Shown: piece after piece, positions 15,540 to 21,631 of the stretch
Position numbering within the stretch: the stretch's first letter is position 1
Layout of the letters: every line of letters begins with the position of its first letter
Assembly (NCBI GenBank): GCA_003343605.1
Contig: QAKW01000021.1
Location: 1-21,631, forward strand
Length of the DNA stretch: 21,631 nucleotides
DNA from: Clostridiales bacterium
GTDB lineage: Bacteria; Bacillota; Clostridia; Oscillospirales; QAKW01
Reading direction: 5' to 3'
Notes under the pieces: model-generated
Database searches by the model: none
The model's input: only the letters and a program-made list of their open reading frames with translations
What the model was told of the DNA's origin: nothing
Program-made: the position numbers and the translations under genes

Positions 15540-15577
15540 AAACCGGCTGGAAAAATCATTTTCAGCCGGTTTATTTT
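15540..15577 (+). terminator. Intrinsic terminator after the zinc-ribbon gene
   Basis: A 10-bp stem (AAACCGGCTG at 15540-15549 with CAGCCGGTTT at 15563-15572), extended by AAAA/TTTT after a bulged G, is followed by ATTTTTAT. It ends the efp operon 45 nt after the stop. Confidence 0.85.
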
Positions 15578-15608
15578 TATCCGGCTAGTTTAGGGGGAGG
15601 AAAATGCG

Positions 15609-16613
15609 ATGAAGCATGAGAGAATCCGCAGCGATCACGATACCAACCTGCTCAGGATCATTGCGTGTTTCTTTGTTGTTGTGATTCACGCATCTTATCC
15701 CGATGGTGCGCAGGCGTATTTCTTCCGGGCGCTAGGCGCTTTTTCCGTTCCGGTATTTATGATGATCAGCGGATATTATATGCTGCGCCGGCAGCCGGAC
15801 CCCGGAAAGCTTTTAAAAAAATGCGGGCGGCTGTTTCTGCTACTGCTGTTTTGGTCGGCCTTTTATTATCTTTATGAAGTGATTACCGGCGCGCGGAGCT
15901 ATGGCGGCGTTTGGGCGCTGATTTGCTATCTGCTTACGGAGCCGGCTCATCTCTGGTATCTTTACGCCGCGATCGCGCTTTATGCGCTGACGCCGGTTCT
16001 TTTTGTTTTTTGCCGCGCCGCCACCCGGCAGGAATACCGGTATGCGCTGGTGCTGAGCTTTCTGCTCGGCTCTGTGTTGTTTACGGCGCTGCGCGCCGGC
16101 TGCTTTCCGGTTTTGGAGACCGTGGCCGAAAAGATGAAGCTCAACGATATGTGCGGCTCTGTTTTCTGCTATCTGTTTGGCGGATACCTGCAGCGCTGGG
16201 GTGTGAAGAGACAGAGGTTTTTTTACATCCTGGGGGGTGCCGGAACGCTTCTGACGGTTTTGGGCACTTTCTTTGCCGGCCGCAGCACAACGGGGGATCC
16301 GCTTTTTTTAAGCTTCTTTGCGCCCGGCGCGCTTGCGGCCGCCATGGGCGTTTATACCGGTGTTCAAGCTTTTTATTCCCGCCATGCGCCTCCCGGTGCG
16401 CGCAGCCGCCGCCTGATTCAGGAGCTGGCAGGCTGTACGCTGGGGATCTATCTAATGCATCCGGCGGTCATTCTGGCGCTGCAAAATACCGCTGTAACCG
16501 GCGCGCTTCCGGCCATTTTGATCCCGCTGCGGGCTTTGGCGGTTTTTATTTTCTGCGGAGCGGCTGTTTGGCTGCTGAGAAAAATTCCGTTTTTGAGATG
16601 GCCGGTTTCCTGA
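15609..16613 (+). CDS. Membrane acyltransferase, family 3
   Basis: The 334-residue protein has about ten membrane segments. It has the features of the acyltransferase-3 family (OafA/YiaH/WecH type): an N-terminal LLRIIACFFVVVIHAS with the catalytic-type His, PVFMMISGYYML, and HLWYLYAAIALYALTP, a very typical central motif. Members O-acetylate or succinylate cell-surface polysaccharides or other carbohydrates; the acceptor is unknown. AGGGGGAGGA lies upstream of the ATG at 15609. The gene stands alone between two terminators, and no promoter is obvious in the 31-nt gap before it, so it may depend on read-through from the efp operon. Confidence 0.9.
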   Translation: MKHERIRSDHDTNLLRIIACFFVVVIHASYPDGAQAYFFRALGAFSVPVFMMISGYYMLRRQPDPGKLLKKCGRLFLLLLFWSAFYYLYEVITGARSYGGVWALICYLLTEPAHLWYLYAAIALYALTPVLFVFCRAATRQEYRYALVLSFLLGSVLFTALRAGCFPVLETVAEKMKLNDMCGSVFCYLFGGYLQRWGVKRQRFFYILGGAGTLLTVLGTFFAGRSTTGDPLFLSFFAPGALAAAMGVYTGVQAFYSRHAPPGARSRRLIQELAGCTLGIYLMHPAVILALQNTAVTGALPAILIPLRALAVFIFCGAAVWLLRKIPFLRWPVS

Positions 16614-16626
16614 AGCAGGAATTTTT

Positions 16627-16661
16627 AAAATCCGCCTGTGCTGCTGCATGGGCGGATTTTT
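16627..16661 (+). terminator. Intrinsic terminator after the acyltransferase gene
   Basis: AAAATCCGCC (16627-16636) pairs with GGCGGATTTT (16651-16660), and the inner bases TGTGC/GCATG extend the stem to 15 pairs with a TGCT loop. It is followed by a T and sits 14 nt after the stop codon. Confidence 0.9.
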
Positions 16662-16673
16662 GGTGATGAGGGT

Positions 16674-16702
16674 TTGACTTGATCATGTTTCTGGAGTATA
16701 AT
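16674..16702 (+). promoter_or_regulatory. Strong sigma-A promoter of the pcrA operon
   Basis: TTGACT (16674-16679) and TATAAT (16697-16702) are 17 nt apart, the closest match to consensus in the window. It gives a leader of roughly 75 nt before pcrA, in which I see no riboswitch or clear attenuator. Confidence 0.85.
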
Positions 16703-16782
16703 GACCTATACTGATGGGATTGTCTGGATGAATCGTATTATATGGTCCGGAAACAGGAAATTTTGAAAAAGCGAGGATGGCC

Positions 16783-19026
16783 ATGCTGCAAAATATCATA
16801 GAAGAAAAAATGAACGAAATGAATGAGCGCCAGCGGGAGGCAGTGGAATATACCGAAGGCCCGCTTCTGATTCTGGCGGGCGCGGGGAGCGGAAAAACCA
16901 CGGTATTAATCAACCGGATCGCCTATCTGCTCTCGAAGGGGCTTTGCGCGCCCTACCATATCCTGGCGATTACCTTTACCAATAAAGCGGCACGGGAGCT
17001 TTGCGAGCGGATAGAGCGCATGATGGGCGCCGACGCCTTCGGCGTGACTGCCGCAACCTTTCACAGCTTTTGCGCGCGGATTCTGCGGGCGGAGATCGCC
17101 GCGGGGGGCACCTTTAACGGAAATTATACGATTTATGATACCGATGATGCCCAGCGTGTGATCAAGGCGGCGATGAAAGCGCTGGAGATCGACGATACGA
17201 TTCTGCCGGTGCGCGCTGTGCAGAGCGCTGTTTCCCGGGCGAAAGACAACCGGGTTTCGCCGGAAGATTACGGCGCGCATTACGGCCGGGATCTCCGGCA
17301 GGAGCAGATCGGCAAAATTTACGCCCGCTATGACGCCGCGCTGCGGGAAGCAAACGCGCTGGATTTTGATGATCTGATTTTAAAAACGGTAGAGCTTTTT
17401 GAAAGCCATCCGGAAATCCTGGCAAAATATGCCGGCCGGTTCCGCTACATCATGGTGGATGAATATCAGGATACAAACCCACTGCAATATCAGCTGATTT
17501 CACTGCTTTCTTCAAAATTCGGGAATCTCTGCGTGGTGGGCGACGATGATCAGAGCATTTATAAATTCCGCGGCGCGACCATTGAGAATATCCTGCTCTT
17601 TGAAGAACGCTACCCCAACGCGAAGGTGATCCGGCTGGAACAGAATTACCGCTCGACCGGCAATATTCTGGACGCGGCAAACGGTATTATCGCCCACAAC
17701 ACCCGGCGGAAAGGCAAGGAGCTCTGGACCGCCGGGGGAAAGGGCGACCCGGTTTATCTGAAACGGGTTGCAGACGATTTTGAGGAAAGCCGGTTTATCG
17801 TGGAAACCATGCAGGACCGCCTGGTGCAGGACGGTGCGCATTTCAGTGATTTTGCGGTTCTTTACCGCACCAACGCGCAGTCAAACGCCGTGGAACGCTA
17901 TTTTGTGAAAAGCGGGGTGCCGTATAAGGTGGTAGGCGGCTTTCGCTTTTATGAGCGTAAGGAGATCAAAGATATTTTATCTTATCTTCAGCTGATCCAG
18001 AATGAAAATGATCATCTGCGCCTCAAGCGGATCATCAATGAGCCGAAGCGGAAAATCGGCGCGGCGACCGTTGCCGCCGTAGAGCAGCTGGCAGGAGAAG
18101 AAAATCAGCCGATGCTGGCTGTTTTGCGCCGGGCAGATGCCTTTCCTTCCTTGAGCCGGGCGGCCGCGGCCCTGAAGGACTTTGCGCAGATGATCGATCG
18201 TTTGAGCGCGCAGAAAGATGCAATGCCGCTGGATGAATGGATTACACTGGTGGCGCGGGAGAGCGGCTATCTTGCGATGCTGGAGCTGGAGGATACCGAT
18301 GAGGCGCGCGACCGGATCAATAACATTATGGAGCTTTGCTCCTCAGCCCGGCAATATCAGCAGGAAAACCCGGAAGGGGGGCTTTCCGGCTTTTTAGAGG
18401 AAATCTCGCTGATGACGGATATTGATCAGCTTACCGGAGATGAAGACCGGGTGGTTTTGATGACGCTCCACAGCGCAAAGGGGCTGGAATTCAATTATGT
18501 TTTTATGATCGGAATGGAGCAGGGGCTTTTTCCCAGCCAGCGAAGCCTCGATACCGAGGACGGGCTGGAGGAAGAGCGGCGGCTGATGTATGTGGGCGTA
18601 ACGCGTGCGCGAAAATGCCTGTATCTTCTGCATACCCGGCAGCGTATGCTTTACGGCCGCACCCAGTTTTGTGTTCCCAGTGAATTTTTGAAGGAGCTGC
18701 CGCCGCTGGCTGTGGAGGATCTTTCGGTGAAAACCAGCCCGTTTTCAGAGGCGCAGAACCGGCATTTCGGCGTGCCGCGCGGCGGCGTCCGCACCGGTAC
18801 GGTCCGACCCGCGCCGGTTTTGCGCAAACCGGCACCCGAAAACGCCGCTCCCTTCGCGTTTGAATGCGGCGACCGGGTGCATCACAAAACCTTTGGAGAC
18901 GGTACGCTGCTTTCCAAAACGGCGATGGGAAGCGATTTTTTGCTGGAGGTTCAGTTTGAAAAAGCAGGAATCAAAAAAATCATGGCGAATTTCGCCAAAT
19001 TAACAAAAGTAGAAAACGAGGGATGA
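16783..19026 (+). CDS. pcrA: ATP-dependent DNA helicase PcrA/UvrD
   Basis: The 747-residue protein has all superfamily 1A helicase motifs in order: Q motif NERQREAV, Walker A AGAGSGKT (about residues 32-39), motif II DEYQDTN, motif III VGDDDQSIYKFRGA, motif IV LEQNYRS, motif V LMTLHSAKGLEF and motif VI MYVGVTRAR. The C-terminal end has a Tudor-like domain (CGDRVHHKTFGDGTLL) that in PcrA binds RNA polymerase. It unwinds DNA in repair, removes RecA and resolves transcription conflicts. ATG 16783 is preferred because GCGAGG lies 6 nt upstream; ATG 16777 is directly adjacent to that site. The next gene starts at or within a few nt of its stop. Confidence 0.96.
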   Translation: MLQNIIEEKMNEMNERQREAVEYTEGPLLILAGAGSGKTTVLINRIAYLLSKGLCAPYHILAITFTNKAARELCERIERMMGADAFGVTAATFHSFCARILRAEIAAGGTFNGNYTIYDTDDAQRVIKAAMKALEIDDTILPVRAVQSAVSRAKDNRVSPEDYGAHYGRDLRQEQIGKIYARYDAALREANALDFDDLILKTVELFESHPEILAKYAGRFRYIMVDEYQDTNPLQYQLISLLSSKFGNLCVVGDDDQSIYKFRGATIENILLFEERYPNAKVIRLEQNYRSTGNILDAANGIIAHNTRRKGKELWTAGGKGDPVYLKRVADDFEESRFIVETMQDRLVQDGAHFSDFAVLYRTNAQSNAVERYFVKSGVPYKVVGGFRFYERKEIKDILSYLQLIQNENDHLRLKRIINEPKRKIGAATVAAVEQLAGEENQPMLAVLRRADAFPSLSRAAAALKDFAQMIDRLSAQKDAMPLDEWITLVARESGYLAMLELEDTDEARDRINNIMELCSSARQYQQENPEGGLSGFLEEISLMTDIDQLTGDEDRVVLMTLHSAKGLEFNYVFMIGMEQGLFPSQRSLDTEDGLEEERRLMYVGVTRARKCLYLLHTRQRMLYGRTQFCVPSEFLKELPPLAVEDLSVKTSPFSEAQNRHFGVPRGGVRTGTVRPAPVLRKPAPENAAPFAFECGDRVHHKTFGDGTLLSKTAMGSDFLLEVQFEKAGIKKIMANFAKLTKVENEG

Positions 19027-20091
19027 ATGATGACAAAGATTGATATTTTCAGCGGCTTTCTGGGCGCCGGCAAAACAACCCTGATTAAAAAACTGATGGA
19101 AGAGGCCTACGCGGGCGAAAAGCTGGTGCTGATTGAAAATGAATTCGGAGAAATCGGGATCGACGGCGGTTTTTTAAAGGAAGCCGGCGTTGAGATTACC
19201 GAGATGAATTCCGGCTGTATCTGCTGCAGCCTGGTGGGGGATTTCGGCAAAGCGCTGGAACAGGTGCTGGCAGATTACCGCCCCGACCGGATTTTGATTG
19301 AGCCCAGCGGCGTGGGAAAGCTCAGCGACGTCATTACAGCGGTTACAAAGCTGCAGCTTCCGGATGTAAAGCTCAATAGCTTTACAACCGTGGCCGATGC
19401 CTCCAAATGCAAAATCTATGCCAAAAATTTTGGTGAATTTTATGATAATCAGCTGGAACACGCCGCCTGCATTGTTTTGAGCCGGGCGCAAAATCTCAGC
19501 GCAGAAAAGCTGGCCGGGGCAATCCGGCTGGTCAAAGAGAAAAATCCGGATGCAACCATTATTGCAACCCCCTGGGATCAGCTGAGCGGCAAACAGATTC
19601 AAGACGCGATGGAGCATCGGGAGAGCCTCGGCGGGATTTTGCGCACACTGGCGGAAAGCGCGCCGGAGGAACATCATCACGGCGGTGAAGCGCATCATCA
19701 CGCGCATGGGGAGCAGGCCCATGATCACGGCCACGATCATCCTCATGAAGATACACACGGCTGCAGCTGCGGATGCCACGATCATCCTCACGATCATCAC
19801 CATCATCACGCCGATGAAGTTTTCCAGAGCTGGGGCCGGGAGACGGCGCGGCAGTTTGACCGGGCGGAGCTGGAGCGGATTCTGGCGGAGCTGGATACCG
19901 GCCGCTGCGGCGATATTCTGCGTGCTAAGGGGATGGTGGCCGAAAGCCTGGGCGGCTGGCTGTTTTTCGATTATGTTCCGGGGGAGCATGATATTCGGGC
20001 GGGCAGTGCGCAGGTGATCGGCCGGCTATGTGTAATCGGCGCAAAGCTGGATGAGAGGCTTCTGAGCGGGCTGTTTGGGCTGGAGGACTGA
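19027..20091 (+). CDS. CobW/G3E family GTPase with His-rich metal-binding loop (COG0523)
   Basis: The 354-residue protein has the G3E GTPase features: P-loop GFLGAGKT (10-17), ENEFGEIGID, the metal-binding CxCC motif (Cys64, 66, 67) and IEPSGVGKLSDV. The usual G4 NKxD is replaced by SRAQ. A 46-residue insert (216-261) holds 21 histidines and 3 cysteines, followed by a CobW C-terminal domain (FQSWGRETAR, VAESLGGWLFFDYV). COG0523 proteins deliver metals to enzymes; His-rich loops are usual in zinc- or nickel-handling members. ATG 19030 is also possible: GAGGGA is 6 nt upstream of it. It directly follows pcrA and precedes a second CobW-like gene by 3 nt. Zinc is inferred. Confidence 0.9.
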   Translation: MMTKIDIFSGFLGAGKTTLIKKLMEEAYAGEKLVLIENEFGEIGIDGGFLKEAGVEITEMNSGCICCSLVGDFGKALEQVLADYRPDRILIEPSGVGKLSDVITAVTKLQLPDVKLNSFTTVADASKCKIYAKNFGEFYDNQLEHAACIVLSRAQNLSAEKLAGAIRLVKEKNPDATIIATPWDQLSGKQIQDAMEHRESLGGILRTLAESAPEEHHHGGEAHHHAHGEQAHDHGHDHPHEDTHGCSCGCHDHPHDHHHHHADEVFQSWGRETARQFDRAELERILAELDTGRCGDILRAKGMVAESLGGWLFFDYVPGEHDIRAGSAQVIGRLCVIGAKLDERLLSGLFGLED

Positions 20092-20094
20092 GCG

Positions 20095-21036
20095 ATGCAG
20101 ATACCGGTTTATTTATTTACCGGCTTTCTGGATGCCGGTAAAACGCGGTTTATTCAGGAAACGCTGGAGGATCCGGAATATAACGACGGCACCCCGACAC
20201 TCCTTCTGATTTGTGAAGAAGGCGAGGAGGAATATGATCTTTCCCGCATGCCTTCGGATCGGATTGCGCTTCAAACGATCGGCAGTGCAGAGGAGCTGAA
20301 GCCGAAGCTGCTGGAGCGGCTGGCAAAAAGCAGCCGGGCGCGGCGCGTTTTTGTGGAATACAACGGCATGTGGAATAACGGAGCGCTTTTTCAGGCGCTG
20401 CCGGAGGATTGGCTGCTGGTGCAGGAATTCTGCTTTATGGATGCGCAGACGATCCTTTCTTATAATGCCAATATGCGCGCGCTGGTAGTCGATAAGCTGC
20501 AAACGGCGGAGATGGTCATTTTCAACCGTGTGCCGCTGGATGCGGAGGTGCTGCCCTATCACAAGCTGGTGTGGGGCATTTCCCGCCGGGCGGAAATTGT
20601 TTATGAACGGGTAGGCGGGCAGGTGGAGCCCGATCAGATTGAAGATCCGCTTCCGTTCGATCTGGAAGCGCCGGTGGTAAAAATTGAAGACCGCGACTAT
20701 GCCATCTGGTATCGGGATCTTTCTGAAGAGCTGGCGCGTTACGAGGGAAAAAACGTGCTTCTGAAAGGCCGCGTGATACTGGATGAGCGGAGCGACGGCA
20801 GCTTTTTTGTCTTTGGCCGGCAGGTGATGACCTGCTGTGTGGAAGATATTCAGTTTGCGGGGCTTGCCTGCCTTTACCCGGATTCCTTTCGCCTGCAAAA
20901 CGGGCAGTGGGCGCTGGTCTGCGCGCGGATCCATATCGGCGTGCATGAGGCCTACGGCCGGGAAGGCCCGATTTTAGAGGTTTTGGAAATCGAACCGGCG
21001 CAGGTGCCGGAAGAAGAGGTTGCAAGCTTTTATTAA
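20095..21036 (+). CDS. Degenerate CobW-like protein with C-terminal YcgQ-like (DUF1980) domain
   Basis: The 313-residue protein begins like a G3E GTPase (PVYLFTGFLDAGKT, P-loop 10-17) but lacks the ENEFG and CxCC motifs of its neighbour; FVEYNGMWNN replaces the IEPSG region and FNRVPLD the G4 motif. From about residue 215, GKNVLLKGRV, FFVFGRQVMTCCVEDIQFAGL (Cys247-Cys248), QNGQWALVCARI and GPILEVLEIEPAQVPEEE resemble the OB-like C-terminal domain of YcgQ (TIGR03943/DUF1980). In B. subtilis ycgQ, its permease partner ycgR and the CobW gene yciC belong to the zinc-starvation (Zur) response. GGAGGA precedes the ATG. The fusion call is based on remembered motifs. Confidence 0.7.
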   Translation: MQIPVYLFTGFLDAGKTRFIQETLEDPEYNDGTPTLLLICEEGEEEYDLSRMPSDRIALQTIGSAEELKPKLLERLAKSSRARRVFVEYNGMWNNGALFQALPEDWLLVQEFCFMDAQTILSYNANMRALVVDKLQTAEMVIFNRVPLDAEVLPYHKLVWGISRRAEIVYERVGGQVEPDQIEDPLPFDLEAPVVKIEDRDYAIWYRDLSEELARYEGKNVLLKGRVILDERSDGSFFVFGRQVMTCCVEDIQFAGLACLYPDSFRLQNGQWALVCARIHIGVHEAYGREGPILEVLEIEPAQVPEEEVASFY

Positions 21037-21058
21037 AAAAATAAGGAGAAATATTAAA

Positions 21059-21631
21059 ATGGAGCGGGGACATCATTATATTACACGGGGATTATGCGCC
21101 TTTATGGCGGTGATTACCGCAATTTGCGCGCTGCCGGCAGAGGGGCTGGCCGCAAGGAAGGCAGAGCCTTTGGAGGCCGAAGAAGCAGCGCAGACCGCGC
21201 TGGAGCCCGGCATGAAGGGGGAGGCGAAAGTCTCTCATGAGCTGGAGGCGCAGCGCGGGCGGGATACCAAGCAGTTTTATATGAGCGACGGCAGCTATAC
21301 TGCCGTGCAGTATGCTCAGCCGGTGCACTACCGCAAAAACGGCACGTGGGCCGAGATCGACAACACCCTGACGCGGGCGGCGGAAGGATATGTAAACACG
21401 GCTTCCGATGTGCGGTTTACGTTTTCCGATGATACGGCCTCGCTGCCGGTAGTGCGCGCGCAGTATGAAGGCTGCGGGATTACCTTTATCAGCCTGGAAC
21501 CGGCAGCAGACGCCGTGCAGAAGAGCAGAAAAGCGCGCCGCGCCGCGCCGCTGGAAGCGGTTCGGGTGGAGAATCCGGCGGCCCGTGCCGATGCGGCGGA
21601 GCAGGAGGAAATCGCAGCCGCGGCGAAGGTG
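21059..21631 (+). CDS. Secreted surface protein, N-terminal part (3' partial; WapA/RHS or DNRLRE type)
   Basis: The frame is open from ATG 21059 to the window end (191 codons, no stop). The first residues include a basic start and a hydrophobic helix (LCAFMAVITAICALPA), a signal peptide with probable cleavage near residues 31-33. Then come a charged linker and a beta-rich segment with FYMSDGSYTAVQYAQPVHY and WAEIDNTL, typical of the N-terminal region of large Clostridial wall-associated, RHS-repeat or DNRLRE-domain proteins. AAGGAG lies 10 nt upstream. The gene begins 22 nt after the CobW-like gene with no terminator, so it may be partly co-transcribed. The identity of the missing part cannot be seen. 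Confidence 0.7.
   Translation, partial: MERGHHYITRGLCAFMAVITAICALPAEGLAARKAEPLEAEEAAQTALEPGMKGEAKVSHELEAQRGRDTKQFYMSDGSYTAVQYAQPVHYRKNGTWAEIDNTLTRAAEGYVNTASDVRFTFSDDTASLPVVRAQYEGCGITFISLEPAADAVQKSRKARRAAPLEAVRVENPAARADAAEQEEIAAAAKV

Noticed and set aside
15507..15542. Alternative pairings of TTTTGCC with GGGCAAG or GGCAAA upstream of the terminator at 15540
   Set aside because: They could form a competing antiterminator, but the stems are 5-6 bp, and no ligand-binding fold or leader peptide is visible.
19672..19809. CAT/CAC-rich tract as a DNA repeat or CRISPR-like array
   Set aside because: It is in frame with the CobW gene and encodes the His-rich loop; units are irregular and there are no spacers.
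19174..19989. 271-codon minus-strand frame antisense to the CobW gene
   Set aside because: Its Met/Val-rich tract is simply the reverse complement of the His-rich codons.

Overview
The window is about 21.6 kb of chromosome from an endospore-forming, low-to-mid GC Firmicute of class Clostridia, most likely a gut Oscillospiraceae/Ruminococcaceae-type lineage. Three things point there. The gene order yqfC-yqfD-phoH-ybeY-dgkA-era-yqzL-recO is the classic Firmicutes block. Sporulation genes of the YlbJ, YqfC and YqfD families are present. A dockerin-tagged glycoside hydrolase opens the window. The lineage is inferred from gene content; no 16S or other marker is visible.

Layout. (1) 2-2449: 3' part of a secreted GH78 alpha-L-rhamnosidase with GLUG repeats and a C-terminal type I dockerin, closed by a strong intrinsic terminator. 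(2) 2500-2898: a stretch with no confident gene, holding a hairpin and one possible 44-codon ORF. (3) 2899-4070, minus strand: a YlbJ-like sporulation membrane protein translationally coupled to a small Cys-rich protein. (4) 4121-11620, plus strand: yqfC, yqfD, phoH, ybeY, dgkA, era, a yqzL-like small gene, recO and mutS2, tightly packed with several stop/start overlaps; pgpH (yqfF) and cdd, which often sit in this block, are absent. (5) 11706-12926, minus: an AI-2E family membrane protein. (6) 13026-14380: yqeG (HAD phosphatase) coupled to an endonuclease IV-like TIM barrel protein. (7) 14491-15495: efp and an acidic zinc-ribbon protein. (8) 15609-16613: a membrane acyltransferase. (9) 16783-21036: pcrA followed almost without gaps by two COG0523 (CobW/G3E) proteins. 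(10) 21059 to the end: start of a large secreted surface protein.

How they work together. Block 4 combines late sporulation (YqfC/YqfD), ribosome maturation (YbeY, Era), lipid-carrier recycling (DgkA) and DNA repair (RecO, MutS2). The pcrA operon joins a housekeeping helicase to a likely zinc-handling pair: one canonical His-rich CobW GTPase and one degenerate CobW-like protein that seems fused to a YcgQ-like (DUF1980/TIGR03943) domain. This pair is the least ordinary part of the window. Promoters with near-consensus -35/-10 boxes and 17-bp spacers are visible before the AI-2E gene, yqeG, efp and pcrA; the first two are divergent with directly abutting -35 boxes. Five intrinsic terminators or terminator-like hairpins mark transcription unit ends.
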